DNA from: Helicobacter macacae MIT 99-5501
Lineage (GTDB): Bacteria > Campylobacterota > Campylobacteria > Campylobacterales > Helicobacteraceae
Reading direction: 5' to 3'
Assembly (NCBI RefSeq): GCF_000507845.1
Contig: NZ_KI669454.1
Span: 653,269 to 717,268 of the forward strand
Length of the DNA stretch: 64,000 nucleotides
Of the stretch, positions 36,035 to 45,971 are shown in pieces; the stretch's first letter is position 1; the number at the start of each line of letters is the position of its first letter. A program made the position numbers and the translations under genes. Below the pieces are notes generated by a model. That model was not told the DNA's origin. It was given only the letters and a program-made list of their open reading frames with translations, and ran no database searches.

Positions 36035-37213
36035 CTAGCCCCATATATTCCACCATTTTTTCTGTGTGCTTTTTGCCTCTTTTATCTTTTTTGCTTCTTT
36101 TTTTGATTTTTCATCTTTTTCTTGTGTGCGGTGTTTTTTGTGCTTTTCTTTGATTAGATTTTGTCTTTTGGCAAGCTCTTGCATATCTCGCGCTTCATCA
36201 AACTCATCGACAATCTCATCGCCTAGCAGCGTCTCAAGCACATCTTCAAATGTTACGATTCCCATAAATTGCTCATATCTATCAAGCACCACAAAAAGTT
36301 TTGTATTTGCCTCATCATCGCTTTTGTAAGAATCTTTTGTGTTTTGTTTTGTGCTATCGTTATTGGTAAATAAATGCAGAAGTTTTAGCACAGAAATATT
36401 ATGCGGGACAATGTTTGCTGGCTTTGCAAATTCTCCTACTTCTTTGTCATCTTCGCCTTGCAGGCTAAGGGCTAAAATCTCTTTAGAATCCACCACCCCC
36501 ACAATAGAATCTACACTCTCCCCTAGCACAGGGACGAAAGAATGGTGCGTGATTCGCTTATGTTTGATAGCGTCTTTGATTTTTTCATCGCTTTTTAGGC
36601 TAAAAACCACACTGCGGGGGGTTAGAATATCCACAGCTTGATAGTTTTTTAGGGTTAGTAGATTTTTGACAATATTTGTTTCTTTTGCACCTAGTGAGCC
36701 ACCTTTGTTGCCTATTTCGCTAGCTGCCAAAATCTCGCCACGACTAATGGCGACTTTTGCTCCGCGTGTGAGAAAATGTGTGATTCCCTTTGCCAATACG
36801 ACAAAAGGGAAAGTGATTTTTAGTAAATATCTCACGCACACCGCTACGCTAGGGGCAAAAGCCCTCCAATAAGTTGTGCCTAAAGTTTTGGGGAAAATCT
36901 CTGTGATATAAATCATCGCTATGGCAAATATCGTAGAAGCGATGAACTGCCACTCCTCGCCATAAAGTCGTGTAATCTCTATGCCAAATCCCGTAGAGCA
37001 AGCAGTTACCGCAAAGGTATTTAGCACCAAAATCGCGCCTTCAGCTTCTTCGACATTGGATTTTAGGTAGCGCAGGTAGCCACCTACTTTTGGGTGATTT
37101 TTTTCATAGCTTTCTACAAAAGATTGGCTAGTGCTAAGAAATACAGACTCTAAAATTGAGCAGATGAAGCTAAAGATAATCGCCACACAACAATACACAA
37201 TCAATAATGTCAT
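36035..37213 (-). CDS. CNNM/DUF21-CBS membrane protein (hemolysin family), copy 1
   Basis: A 392-aa inner-membrane protein. An N-terminal CNNM (DUF21) domain with about four helices (1-165; signature ITEIFPKTLGTTYW) is followed by a CBS pair (about 195-335; DILTPRSVVFSL, FVVLDRYEQFMGIVTFEDVLETLLGDEIVDE). In place of the usual C-terminal CorC domain it ends in a Lys/Glu-rich charged tail and WWNIWG. CNNM/CorC proteins are linked to Mg2+ or other cation transport. It lies 11 bases after a paralogue, indicating a tandem duplication and a possible heterodimer. Confidence 0.9.
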   Translation of the reverse strand: MTLLIVYCCVAIIFSFICSILESVFLSTSQSFVESYEKNHPKVGGYLRYLKSNVEEAEGAILVLNTFAVTACSTGFGIEITRLYGEEWQFIASTIFAIAMIYITEIFPKTLGTTYWRAFAPSVAVCVRYLLKITFPFVVLAKGITHFLTRGAKVAISRGEILAASEIGNKGGSLGAKETNIVKNLLTLKNYQAVDILTPRSVVFSLKSDEKIKDAIKHKRITHHSFVPVLGESVDSIVGVVDSKEILALSLQGEDDKEVGEFAKPANIVPHNISVLKLLHLFTNNDSTKQNTKDSYKSDDEANTKLFVVLDRYEQFMGIVTFEDVLETLLGDEIVDEFDEARDMQELAKRQNLIKEKHKKHRTQEKDEKSKKEAKKIKEAKSTQKKWWNIWG

Positions 37214-37224
37214 CTATGCTCCTT

Positions 37225-38184
37225 TTAGTGTCTTGAGATATTGCCCACACCTAGCACGGCATTTAGTGCGTCTTCTAGGGTAACTATGCCAACTAGATTG
37301 CCTTTTTTGTCTAGCACAGCAAACAAATGTGCGTGGCGTAGGATAAAAAGTCGCAAAAGCATAAGGACTTGCATATTTTCTTTGACAGAGGTAAATGGTT
37401 TGGCAATGCTTTTTAGTGGCTCTTGCCCTTTGTGCTTGAGATTGGCTTGGAGGATTTCTTTGCGATAGGCAAGTGAAGTGATTGTGGCAGAATCTGCGCT
37501 TAGAGGTATGCGCGAATATTTGCGCTTTTGGGATTGCTTTAGGGCTTGTTTTATGGTTAGATTTTCATCTAGGGTAAAGATAAGTTTTTTGGGTGTCATT
37601 ATGTCTTTGACGCGGATAGATTTTTGCCCGATGATATGCTCTAAAATATCCATTTCTAGCTCATCTAGCGAGCCACTTTTTTCGCCCAGCTCCATAAGGG
37701 CTAAAATCTCATCTCTGCTGATTCTCTCTACATTGCCCTTGCGGAAAAAAAATGTAATCCCGCGAGAGATATACACAAATGGAAACACCACATAATACAT
37801 CACTATGAGTGGATAGCAGCAGGGCAAAATGAGCTTTTTCCAATACATTGCACTAAGGGTTTTGGGGATAATCTCTGCTACATACAAAATGCTAAGCGTT
37901 AGCACGATAGCTACCACTCCAGCCCACTCATCGCCAAACACTTCCACAGATTGCACACCCACAGCTGCTGCACCCAAAGTATTGGCAAACATATTTACCA
38001 CAAGCACCGCACCTACGGAATTATCAATATTTGCTTTTAGGTGTTTTAGGATTTTGCCTGTTTTGGTTAGCTTGGCACTTGCCTCGACAAAAGGTGTAGT
38101 CGCGCTAAATAATGCCGCTTCAAACGCCGAGCAAGCCGCAGAGATAAACACTGTGGCAAGAAAATATGTGATAAGTAAAGTCAT
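37225..38184 (-). CDS. CNNM/DUF21-CBS membrane protein (hemolysin family), copy 2
   Basis: A 319-aa paralogue of the downstream gene. DUF21 helices occupy about 1-155 (AEIIPKTLSAMYWKK), then a CBS pair at about 185-315 (DIMTPKKLIFTL, FAVLDKKGNLVGIVTLEDALNAVLG). It ends right after the second CBS motif and has neither a CorC domain nor the charged tail of its neighbour. It is first in the two-gene unit. A cation-transport role is inferred from the family. Confidence 0.9.
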   Translation of the reverse strand: MTLLITYFLATVFISAACSAFEAALFSATTPFVEASAKLTKTGKILKHLKANIDNSVGAVLVVNMFANTLGAAAVGVQSVEVFGDEWAGVVAIVLTLSILYVAEIIPKTLSAMYWKKLILPCCYPLIVMYYVVFPFVYISRGITFFFRKGNVERISRDEILALMELGEKSGSLDELEMDILEHIIGQKSIRVKDIMTPKKLIFTLDENLTIKQALKQSQKRKYSRIPLSADSATITSLAYRKEILQANLKHKGQEPLKSIAKPFTSVKENMQVLMLLRLFILRHAHLFAVLDKKGNLVGIVTLEDALNAVLGVGNISRH

Positions 38185-38533
38185 AAATGCACCTTGTTGG
38201 ATTTTGCCTTATTTTGATTTGGTTGTTTTGAAGTTTGATAAAAAGTATATAAAAACGATAGATAAAGGTAGTTTGCAAAAACGCTAAAATTTTAAGAAAT
38301 TTCTTAGGAGTAATTATCGGCAAATTAAGTGCAATTTGGATAAAAATCACACCAAAATGTATAGCCCCAAAATTGCTACTAAGTTTTAAGCAAATTTGGG
38401 GATTTAAAAAAAAGTTAAATTTTGCTAAAGCTATTAGAGTTAGCTAAAAATTGCTAAGTTTTGCCCCCTCCACGATTTTAGATTTTGCACGATTTACGCA
38501 CGATTTGCCACCTTTAATCGCGCTTCAACCCCT
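38185..38533. other. intergenic region between lldP end and CNNM gene start
   Basis: AT-rich. No gene is recognised. It must contain the promoter for the CNNM pair (right-to-left) and the 3' end of lldP. Repeated AAATTTTAAG/TTTCTTAGG words occur near 38285-38310; no clear terminator hairpin. Confidence 0.4.
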
Positions 38534-40291
38534 CTATACCTTAGGCAATGGCACTACTTCAGGGATAATTCCATTTAAAAATAGTGAGATTACCAAAGTC
38601 CAAATGCCAATGAGGATAATAAATCCTAGAGAGTATTTAAATGTGAATTTAAATAGCTCGGCTTCTTTGCCTACAAGTCCCACTGCTGCGCACGCGATAG
38701 CGATACTTTGCGGGCTTATCATTTTACCGACAACGCCACCCACAGAGTTTGCTGCCAAAAAGAGTGCTTCGCCCACGCCTAGCACACTCGCGCTTGCTTG
38801 CTGTAATGTCCCAAAGAGTAGGTTTGAGCTTGTATCACTTCCTGTGATAAACACGCCAATCCACCCAATCACAGGGCTAAAGAAATTGAACGCATCGCCT
38901 GTTTGGGCAAACGCTCGTCCGAGTGTCTCGCTCATCGCGGAGTTTTTGGAAATGAACGCAAATGAGACAACAAGCCCAATGGTGATACAAGGAATCGCCA
39001 TTTCTTTTAGCGTATCCCAAAAGCACTCTGCTGCGTCTTGGGCTTTGATTTTGAGAAACCAAATGGTAAGAAAGGCTGCGAGCAAAATCGCTGTGCCTGC
39101 TTGAAGCGCGATAAGGTTGATAGGCAGGCTTAAGCCCACAGGCTTGCCATTTGTGCCAAGCAGTGTCCAGCCAAGAGAGTTGAAGTTTATAGTGATTTGG
39201 GTGTAGCTTAGCACGCCTACGAGCTTGTAGCCGATGATTTCTTTTGCTTCATTAAAGATAGGCAAGACATTATGCCAAAAATCAGGCTTTGGCAATGATT
39301 CGCCTGCTTCTTGGAAAAGCACGGGATTGCCGACTTTGAAGAGCCCTTGAAACCACGGCTGTGTCCAAAGCACGATACAAATAATAAGCAAAATAAAAGG
39401 CAACCACGCCCTAAAGACTTTGCCAAATTCTAGACTTGCGACAGAAAAGTTTTTCTCATCATCTAAGCGGAAAATATTGCTAGGCTTCCACACTTTGAGA
39501 AAGAGCGTGGTGCAAGCAAGCGAGACAATCGCAGAAGCAATGTCAGGGAGCTCTGCGCCAAGATAGTTTGAGCTTAAAAATTGTGTCGCTGTGAAGCTCA
39601 CTGCTGCGACAAAAATCGCAGGGAATGTCTCTCTCACACCCTTAAAGCCGTCCATCAAAAAGACGATGAAAAATGGCACTGTAAGGCTTAGGGGCACGAG
39701 CATCCGCCCTACCATAGCTGCTACGGCGTGCTGCTCGACACCTACAAGGTTTGTCATCGCAATGATAGGAATCCCAACCGCACCAAACGCCACAGGAGCG
39801 GTGTTTGCTATAAGGCAAAGCCCTGCAGCATAAAGTGGCTTTAGCCCTAGCCCCACAAGCAATGCCGCAGTAATCGCCACAGGTCCTCCAAAGCCTATCG
39901 CGCCCTCCAAAAACGAACCAAAACAAAAGCCGATGAGAATCACTTGGATTCTGTGGTCGGGCGTGATACTCATCACGCTTTGCTTGATGACTTCAAAGCT
40001 ACCTGATTTTACAGAGAGCTTGTAGAGGAAAATCGCTGCGATGATAATCCACGCAATAGGCCACATACCTTGTGCAAAGCCCTGAACGAAACTCGCACCT
40101 ATGAGCGAAAAAGGCATATCATAAGCAAAAAATGCCACCAAAGTCGCCACAATCACGGTAATAAAGCCTGCTTGATAGCCCTTTAGCTTAAAGGCGAGCA
40201 AACATAGCAAAAAGCACGCGATAGGCACAAACGCGAAAAGCGCACTAAGCCAAAGGTTGTTTAGAGGGTCGTAGTGTTGAATCCACTCCAT
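38534..40291 (-). CDS. lldP: L-lactate permease
   Basis: A 585-aa lactate/proton symporter of the LctP family with about 13-14 membrane helices. Family stretches include GSFLEGAIGFGGPVAITAALL, ANTAPVAFGAVGIPI, SPVIGWIGVFITGSDTSSNLLFG and NSVGGVVGKMISPQSIAIA. It brings in lactate as a carbon and electron source. AAAGGAG precedes the ATG, and a TATAAA-type -10 lies at 40332-40337 on the minus strand. The neighbouring mqo gene suggests a shared role in organic-acid respiration, but the 498-base gap argues for separate transcripts. Confidence 0.95.
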   Translation of the reverse strand: MEWIQHYDPLNNLWLSALFAFVPIACFLLCLLAFKLKGYQAGFITVIVATLVAFFAYDMPFSLIGASFVQGFAQGMWPIAWIIIAAIFLYKLSVKSGSFEVIKQSVMSITPDHRIQVILIGFCFGSFLEGAIGFGGPVAITAALLVGLGLKPLYAAGLCLIANTAPVAFGAVGIPIIAMTNLVGVEQHAVAAMVGRMLVPLSLTVPFFIVFLMDGFKGVRETFPAIFVAAVSFTATQFLSSNYLGAELPDIASAIVSLACTTLFLKVWKPSNIFRLDDEKNFSVASLEFGKVFRAWLPFILLIICIVLWTQPWFQGLFKVGNPVLFQEAGESLPKPDFWHNVLPIFNEAKEIIGYKLVGVLSYTQITINFNSLGWTLLGTNGKPVGLSLPINLIALQAGTAILLAAFLTIWFLKIKAQDAAECFWDTLKEMAIPCITIGLVVSFAFISKNSAMSETLGRAFAQTGDAFNFFSPVIGWIGVFITGSDTSSNLLFGTLQQASASVLGVGEALFLAANSVGGVVGKMISPQSIAIACAAVGLVGKEAELFKFTFKYSLGFIILIGIWTLVISLFLNGIIPEVVPLPKV

Positions 40292-40627
40292 AGAATCTCC
40301 TTTTGAAGTATGAAATAAAAAGCCTCTTTATTTTATAGCGTTTTGTGTCAATATCGCATTAACTTCTTGCATAAAAAATATAGCAATGTGTAAAATAGTA
40401 TCAAATATTTCAAAAATGAACAAAAAAAGTGCAAAAAATCACCCTCGTAGAATCTCACATATAATCCCTTGTAATGATAGAAAAAATCTTTGAATGTGGT
40501 GGAGTGTGAATGTGGTGGGATAATAAAATGTGTGGATTTTATAAAATCCAAAAACGCTTGGTATAATATTTTGGTTTATGTTTTTGGATTTGTTCTTAAG
40601 TGTGTCTAAAAAATGAGTGTCTAAAAA

Positions 40628-40666
40628 GCCTTAGGCATAAGAGTATGCCATAATAGTGCCTAAGGC
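40628..40666. repeat. 10-bp perfect inverted repeat with a 19-base loop
   Basis: GCCTTAGGCA (40628-40637) pairs with TGCCTAAGGC (40657-40666). The loop contains the small palindrome TATGCCATA. It lies between the mqo terminator and lldP promoter and could be a binding site or a second terminator; no T-run is adjacent. Confidence 0.5.
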
Positions 40667-40745
40667 GCGAAGATATAATGTGCTTGCGAAGTGTGGATAT
40701 ACAAGCACAAAGATAAAACAAGTGAAAATATAAAAAGTGCTATCT

Positions 40746-40769
40746 AGTGGCTTTGATAGCAAAGCCACT
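40746..40769 (-). terminator. intrinsic terminator downstream of mqo
   Basis: AGTGGCTTT and AAAGCCACT form a perfect 9-bp stem with a 6-base loop, 20 bases beyond the mqo stop. In the mqo direction it is followed by AGATAGCACTTTTTA, a short T-run, so termination is plausible. Confidence 0.6.
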
Positions 40770-40789
40770 ACAAACAATATCGCTAAAGT

Positions 40790-42148
40790 CTATGACTTTA
40801 GCTCCTCTGGTGATAAATCTGCTAAAAATCTCTCTTTATCAAAGCTAACACCCAAGTAGGAGGTAATTTCTTGGGCATCTACAAGGGCGTTTTGTAGGCA
40901 GCTTGTCGCACCGGGCGAGGGTGTCATATTGAAAGTTATGCCTTTGTTGGTAATGATTTTTTTCTCGCCTAGTTCTAGTTTTTTTGCTGTTCTGTCGATG
41001 ACTTGCGGGCGCACTTCCCCGTAGCCATCTGCGTATTGTATGTCTTCTAACTTTAGCGAGGGGATAAGTTTCCTAGCGTCTTTTAAGAAAAGTCTTTTTC
41101 CAAAGTATGGGAACTCAAATATCATATTTCTTATCGCATAAGCACGGATTTCGCTATCCATTATCAAGTCAAAAAGCACGCCAAATACTTCTCTGTGGAA
41201 ATCCACTTGCCGAAGTTCGCTTAGGCTTATGCCATTATACCAATGCTTCTTGCGCTCTAGCTTTGGCATAGCAATAGCAGTAGGTCCTATGCGCGTGCGT
41301 CCGTTTGCGTTTATATCTGGGTCGCCGTGTAGTGCAGCAAAGGGAAGTTTTGGATTTTGCACCATATAGACTTTACCCTTTAGCAAAGTAGGTGCGAAAT
41401 AAAAGCTACCTGCCATAGGCAAGCAGCCTAGATTCATACCATAGCCCATAGATTGCGCTAGGATAAGTGAGTATGAGCCTGCATTTACGAGCACAAACTT
41501 CGCGCTTATGGCATCTCCACCTCTAGAGATGAGGTAGTAGCCTTCATCTTTTGCGCGGATTTCCTTTACCCAAAAGTTTAGCAAAACTTCGTTTTTTGGG
41601 TTATTTTCTAGCGCACGAGCTGCAAAATCCTCGCTTAGTAGCTCAAAATTCATTCCGCACCACGCTTGCCTATATCCGCTTCCTACGATATTTTCAGGTC
41701 TATCGCTTCTACCGTCTTGTCCAAGTATGATATGTGGCTCTAGCTCTTTGATTTTGTCTTTTTCAAACCACTCCATATCTGGAAATACTTCCAAAAATTC
41801 GCTATGTCGCTTTCTCATAAACTCACATTCTCTATCCCCCACGCCGATTGCCATTTTTTGCATTTGGAAAATGATTTTGTTTTGGAGGTTGTGCTTTAGG
41901 GCGTAGGTTTCGACTTTTTTGGCAGATAGGCGGACTTTTTTTGCCTTTTCTGCGGTATAGTTGGTTTCTATTGAGCCATCGTGTATGGTTTGAGAGTTTG
42001 CTTTGACATTGGAGCTTACTTGAGCTAGCCTGCCACATTTCTCCACTATGGCAATCGAGCCTATTTTGGCATATTCACTTAGCGTCCAAAATAGAGCGTT
42101 TCCAGATACGCCACCACCGATGATTGCTACATCAAAATGCTTTTCCAT
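40790..42148 (-). CDS. mqo: FAD-dependent malate:quinone oxidoreductase
   Basis: A 452-aa peripheral membrane flavoprotein that oxidises malate to oxaloacetate and passes electrons to quinone. It starts [15 protein letters not shown], the FAD-binding GGGxxG motif, and contains [15 protein letters not shown] and a C-terminal [18 protein letters not shown], as in Helicobacter-type Mqo. It is distinct in sequence from the classic E. coli enzyme, so a related 2-hydroxyacid:quinone oxidoreductase cannot be excluded. The adjacent NlpC/P60 lipoprotein gene matches the gene order recalled for H. pylori. Confidence 0.88.
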   Translation of the reverse strand: MEKHFDVAIIGGGVSGNALFWTLSEYAKIGSIAIVEKCGRLAQVSSNVKANSQTIHDGSIETNYTAEKAKKVRLSAKKVETYALKHNLQNKIIFQMQKMAIGVGDRECEFMRKRHSEFLEVFPDMEWFEKDKIKELEPHIILGQDGRSDRPENIVGSGYRQAWCGMNFELLSEDFAARALENNPKNEVLLNFWVKEIRAKDEGYYLISRGGDAISAKFVLVNAGSYSLILAQSMGYGMNLGCLPMAGSFYFAPTLLKGKVYMVQNPKLPFAALHGDPDINANGRTRIGPTAIAMPKLERKKHWYNGISLSELRQVDFHREVFGVLFDLIMDSEIRAYAIRNMIFEFPYFGKRLFLKDARKLIPSLKLEDIQYADGYGEVRPQVIDRTAKKLELGEKKIITNKGITFNMTPSPGATSCLQNALVDAQEITSYLGVSFDKERFLADLSPEELKS

Positions 42149-42351
42149 TTGGATTCTCCTATAATTTTTGGCTTTGTAGCCGTTTTATTTGTGTTTATGT
42201 GTGATTGTTTAGGTTTTTAGATTGGCGTTTATTATAGTATGAAATACACTAAATTCTAACTTTTTTTAACTTTTTTTTAACTTTTTTGTTTTTTATTTTT
42301 GCCTTGCAAGAGGTTTGCAAAATCCACTCTAAATATTGCTTTTTTAGGGCG

Positions 42352-43833
42352 TTATTCTTGGAGTTTATCTTGCAAATTTGAAATGCCTAAGATTCTATCT
42401 ATAAGTAGTGTGTAGTTATCCTTTGCGTTGTTTTCTTCTCCTGCGTATAGGCTAGTGATGACTACGCCACCTAGTAGGCTTTTTGTCGCTACGCGTTTTT
42501 TCTTTGTGCGGACACTCCACGAGCTGTGTGCTACCATAGCCTTGCCTTTATACTCGCCAATGTAGAGCATAATATGCCCCTTTAGCCACAAAATACTTGC
42601 AAAAGGCACGCCATTTTCTAGGATATATTGCTCTTTTTGCTTTCTGTCAAGTTTGTCTAGCTCTATCATATTTCTTGCCCATCTACCTTGTGAATACGAG
42701 TTTCTAGGCATATATAGCCCAAAGTTTGCAAAAATATCACGGATAAATGCAGAGCAGTCTCTGTTCGCTAGATAGCCACCCCAGCCGTATTTATGTCCTA
42801 TCATCGTGTTGATTATCTGTGCGGTAAGTGTGGGGCTAAAACTCTGTGGAAAAAGCATAAAATCTTTTGGCTTTAGTCTTGCTTCTATGAGAGTGGCTTT
42901 GCCTGAAATCTCACGCTTTGCGATATAGACTAGATAATCCCCCCGCACCACGCTAGCCACACCCAAAATCTGTCCCACTCTAGCGTGTGTCAAAAACTCG
43001 CCTTTTCTGTCATAGATAGGGATTTTATCTCGCACGGGTAGAATATAGGTTTTGATTTTGGTTAGAATTTCGCGCTCGTGGGTGTTTATGATAGCTAAAT
43101 CCCTCACTTTTACCCAGCCATATACAAAACCACTTTGGATATGTGCCCACTCCTTAGAAGTGTCATAGTGCGTAATCATCACAGGGGTATTGGCAAAGAT
43201 GAGTGAATTTTGCCACTGGTCAAATGGATAATCATCAGCTCTTTTAAATCGTGGCTTATCACTTGGCACGGCGCGGACATCGGTAGTTTCTATGATGATA
43301 GCCTTTGTAAGCGTGCTAGGGTAGGCTTTGATATTCATTCTCTCATAGATTTCTTTGGTGCTCTCTAGTGAGTTTGGAAATAGATTTTCCCCAAAACCTG
43401 TGTTTTTTAGCAGGGAGTCTTGCGCCCAAAAGACACTTTTTTTATCAGGATTTGCTTTTGTAATCTCCCACGCAGAAAAATGCTCTTTTAGGTATAGCTT
43501 GGCTAGAGATTCTAGCTTTTGCTTGGCGTCTTTGTCTTGGGGCTTTTGCTTGCTAGATTTTGCTACATAGCTTAGTGCGTCTTGGGAGTAGATACTTGGG
43601 TCTTTTGCAGGGAGGTTTATCTCTTTTATCCCACAAGAGCTAAAAAATAAACACACCCACGCACACCACGCGCACAAAGATAGGCGCGAGATTGGGTTTG
43701 GCACAAAATCCAAGCGAGAATTTGAACAAGGCTTTAAACAAATATTTGGGCAAGATTTTGAGAGAATATTTTTGCGAGTATTTTTTGCAAAAATCTGTGA
43801 TATTTTGCTTGATATAGCGAGTTTATATAGCAT
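42352..43833 (-). CDS. SH3-domain NlpC/P60 (C40) peptidase lipoprotein
   Basis: A 493-aa predicted cell-wall peptidase. The long N-terminus contains a lipoprotein signal whose lipobox is LFFSSCG (about residue 67). The true start may therefore be an internal one nearer to it. Two SH3-like regions (about 190-320, PVMITHYDTSKEWAHI and LTHARVGQILGVASV) precede the catalytic domain. That domain has the nucleophile cysteine in GGYLANRDCSAFIRD and the histidine in GHIMLYIGEYKG. Such enzymes cut peptide stems in peptidoglycan. It sits 203 bases upstream of mqo. Confidence 0.85.
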   Translation of the reverse strand: MLYKLAISSKISQIFAKNTRKNILSKSCPNICLKPCSNSRLDFVPNPISRLSLCAWCAWVCLFFSSCGIKEINLPAKDPSIYSQDALSYVAKSSKQKPQDKDAKQKLESLAKLYLKEHFSAWEITKANPDKKSVFWAQDSLLKNTGFGENLFPNSLESTKEIYERMNIKAYPSTLTKAIIIETTDVRAVPSDKPRFKRADDYPFDQWQNSLIFANTPVMITHYDTSKEWAHIQSGFVYGWVKVRDLAIINTHEREILTKIKTYILPVRDKIPIYDRKGEFLTHARVGQILGVASVVRGDYLVYIAKREISGKATLIEARLKPKDFMLFPQSFSPTLTAQIINTMIGHKYGWGGYLANRDCSAFIRDIFANFGLYMPRNSYSQGRWARNMIELDKLDRKQKEQYILENGVPFASILWLKGHIMLYIGEYKGKAMVAHSSWSVRTKKKRVATKSLLGGVVITSLYAGEENNAKDNYTLLIDRILGISNLQDKLQE

Positions 43834-43877
43834 ATTTAGATTCCATATTTGCTGATTTGCGTAAAAAGGCTTAAATT

Positions 43878-44258
43878 TTAGGAATCGCTAAATGTAGCTT
43901 TGTATTTTGTTTCATCAAAGCCTATTAGAAATTCTTTGGGTTGTTTTGTATCTAGTGTTTCATATATCTCTATTATAGGGCGTTTGATAAGTGTGGGGTG
44001 CTGCTCTATTTGCTTTAGTTTGTCCTCTAGGTTTAGATTTTGCTTGCCTAAGCCTAGTTTTTTGTAAGTCATTCCTTTGGAATTTAGCAAAGATTCTATG
44101 CCAAATATTTCACACCAGCGAGTAATATCTGCTTGGCTTGGTGGGTTTAGTTTGAAGTCTATGAAGTCATATCGCACATTTGCTAGTTCCAAAAATTTTA
44201 GAGCCTTTTGCACGCTCCCGCAGTTTCTAATCCCATAGATTTTTGCACACTTTTTCAT
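43878..44258 (-). CDS. ArsC/Spx-family thioredoxin-fold protein
   Basis: A 126-aa protein of the ArsC/YffB/Spx family: IYGIRNCGSVQKALKFLE near the start has the single conserved cysteine (CxxxxK pattern), and HPTLIKRPIIE is the typical cis-Pro segment. YffB-like members are glutathione-dependent reductases of unclear substrate; Spx-type members regulate RNA polymerase in Firmicutes. Neither role can be chosen here. It lies 42 bases after the phosphatase gene and is probably cotranscribed. Confidence 0.88.
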   Translation of the reverse strand: MKKCAKIYGIRNCGSVQKALKFLELANVRYDFIDFKLNPPSQADITRWCEIFGIESLLNSKGMTYKKLGLGKQNLNLEDKLKQIEQHPTLIKRPIIEIYETLDTKQPKEFLIGFDETKYKATFSDS

Positions 44259-44300
44259 TTGTCTATCCTTTGTTTTGATTTTTAGCGATTGCTAGCAAGT

Positions 44301-44831
44301 TTATTTGTTTGGCAGGTCTGCTTTATTTAAGCTCTCTAGGGTTAAGTTTTCTAGCAGGTTTGCAATCCCGGCTTCAAGCATTTCATAGACTTTGGCAAAG
44401 CCATCACTACCTCCATAGTATGGGTCAGGCACTTCCTTACCTCCTAGCCCAAAATCCCCCAAAAGCACCACCTTGCTAGGCTCAAACCCAAGTCGCAACA
44501 AAGTGGCGTAGTTTTGCCTATCCATTGCGACAAACAAATCCACATCGCTGTGTCCATAGAGGCTTACTTGCTTGCTAGTGTAGCGCGAAATGTCTATTCC
44601 ATTTTCTCTAGCAATTCCAATAGAGCGAGAATCTATCCCCTCATCATTATGAAAGCCGGAGGTCCCAGCCGAGCAAAACTCTATTTTGGCTTTGCTTTGC
44701 TTAGGCATTTTGGCATAAAGATGCTTTGCGATTCCCTCTGCGAGTGGGGAGCGACAGATATTGCCTAGACACACAAAGCAGATTTTTTTTGGAATCGTGC
44801 TTTGCAGATTTTTAGCAGAACTTGGTAGCAT
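44301..44831 (-). CDS. low-molecular-weight protein-tyrosine phosphatase
   Basis: A 176-aa phosphatase with the P-loop CLGNICRS (C21 to R27, CX5R) directly after the first strand ICFV, and the general-acid loop VPDPYYGG near residue 130. Family members dephosphorylate tyrosine or, in related arsenate reductases, reduce arsenate. The neighbouring ArsC-like gene makes a link to arsenate or thiol chemistry worth noting, though the motif here is the standard phosphatase form. A short Ser-rich start precedes the core. Confidence 0.9.
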   Translation of the reverse strand: MLPSSAKNLQSTIPKKICFVCLGNICRSPLAEGIAKHLYAKMPKQSKAKIEFCSAGTSGFHNDEGIDSRSIGIARENGIDISRYTSKQVSLYGHSDVDLFVAMDRQNYATLLRLGFEPSKVVLLGDFGLGGKEVPDPYYGGSDGFAKVYEMLEAGIANLLENLTLESLNKADLPNK

Positions 44832-44868
44832 TTAGATTCTCCGTTTTATTACACTAAGTGGATTAAAA

Positions 44869-45807
44869 TCAATTTTTTGTGGATTTTGGAAATGAAGTGG
44901 GTGAGGGTAGTGGGGGATTTTTCTTTTTGCGAGATTTTAGCGACTTTGGCAAAAACTCACGCAGGCTGCTTGGAGGAAATTTGCCATTTATAATCGCGCT
45001 CATAAAATCCCCACACCACGCCATTAGCGCGATGATGAGAAACAAAATCCTAGCACTGCTATAATCAGCTTGGGCAATGATTTTGGAGCTAGCACTAAAG
45101 GAGAGCACACCAACGACAAGCCACAAAATATTGGCGTATTCATAAAAAGAAAACAACTCTTTGTTGCGCCAAAGCGAGATGATAAGCAGTGCTAACGCCA
45201 CATAAAACAATGCCACATCAAAGTAAAATAGTAGATTTTTTTTGGCATAGTAGGGCTGCAACGCAAGGGCAAAAAGCACAAAAAGACTTACACAAATTGA
45301 TGGTTTGTATTTCTCAAGTAGATTCCCCCATTTGCTAAATGGATTTAGCCGAAGTTTGAAAGCAAGCAATAGTAGTGGCAAAAATACCAAAAGTCCGTAG
45401 CTCACGCAATACACAAAAATATCAAAAAACTTCCACAAAATAAAGCCACTTATGGTGTCATTTACTGCGTAGTTTATGCTATCGGCTTGGTATTCAAGCT
45501 GACTTTTGATGATTCGTAATACAAGCACGATACTTACAAAAAACGCGATAAAAATGCCAAGAATGGATTCTAGGGATTTGTGGTGTCGCCTTTTGCGCAT
45601 ATAGATACAAAATCCCACACACATAAGCACCCACAAAAACAGCAAGACATTGCTGATAAAATCAAAAGCGCGATGAGGGTAAGAAAAAATGAGAAAAAGT
45701 TGGTTGAAGTTTTGGGAGATTTGCGAGACAAGCAGGGACAAAAACACAAACACCGCAAAGAAAAAGAAAAGAGAGGAAAAAATACGGCTACTAGAAAAAG
45801 TCATCAC
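44869..45807 (-). CDS. polytopic membrane protein of unknown function
   Basis: A 312-aa protein with about eight hydrophobic helices (about 10-30, 50-70, 82-100, 125-155, 172-188, 195-212, 220-238, 245-265), a short basic loop (KRRHHK) after the second, and a C-terminal Lys/Pro/Ser-rich tail (KSRKKKNPPLPSP). No catalytic or transporter motif is recognised. It is placed upstream of the phosphatase gene with a 37-base gap and may be first in that operon. Confidence 0.7.
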   Translation of the reverse strand: MMTFSSSRIFSSLFFFFAVFVFLSLLVSQISQNFNQLFLIFSYPHRAFDFISNVLLFLWVLMCVGFCIYMRKRRHHKSLESILGIFIAFFVSIVLVLRIIKSQLEYQADSINYAVNDTISGFILWKFFDIFVYCVSYGLLVFLPLLLLAFKLRLNPFSKWGNLLEKYKPSICVSLFVLFALALQPYYAKKNLLFYFDVALFYVALALLIISLWRNKELFSFYEYANILWLVVGVLSFSASSKIIAQADYSSARILFLIIALMAWCGDFMSAIINGKFPPSSLREFLPKSLKSRKKKNPPLPSPTSFPKSTKN

Positions 45808-45971
45808 TGCTCCTTAAAAGTCTTTAGAGGTATTGCTTTGTAAAAATCTGCCCTCTAAAATCCGCGTTATAAAAATCTAAACCGCAAAAACTACTTGAAA
45901 ATCTGCTTAATGTAAAAATCTACTTGATAAAATCCACCTGCAAATGATACAAACAAGCAAAAACTACAAAA

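Larger units (their letters stand above)
40292..40789. other. intergenic region between lldP start and mqo end
   Basis: No gene. It holds the lldP promoter (near 40332), a 10-bp inverted repeat (40628-40666) and a hairpin terminator behind mqo (40746-40769), each listed separately. Confidence 0.6.

Noticed and set aside
38451..39104. 217-codon frame opposite the end of lldP
   Set aside because: Antisense to clear permease motifs; no start signals.
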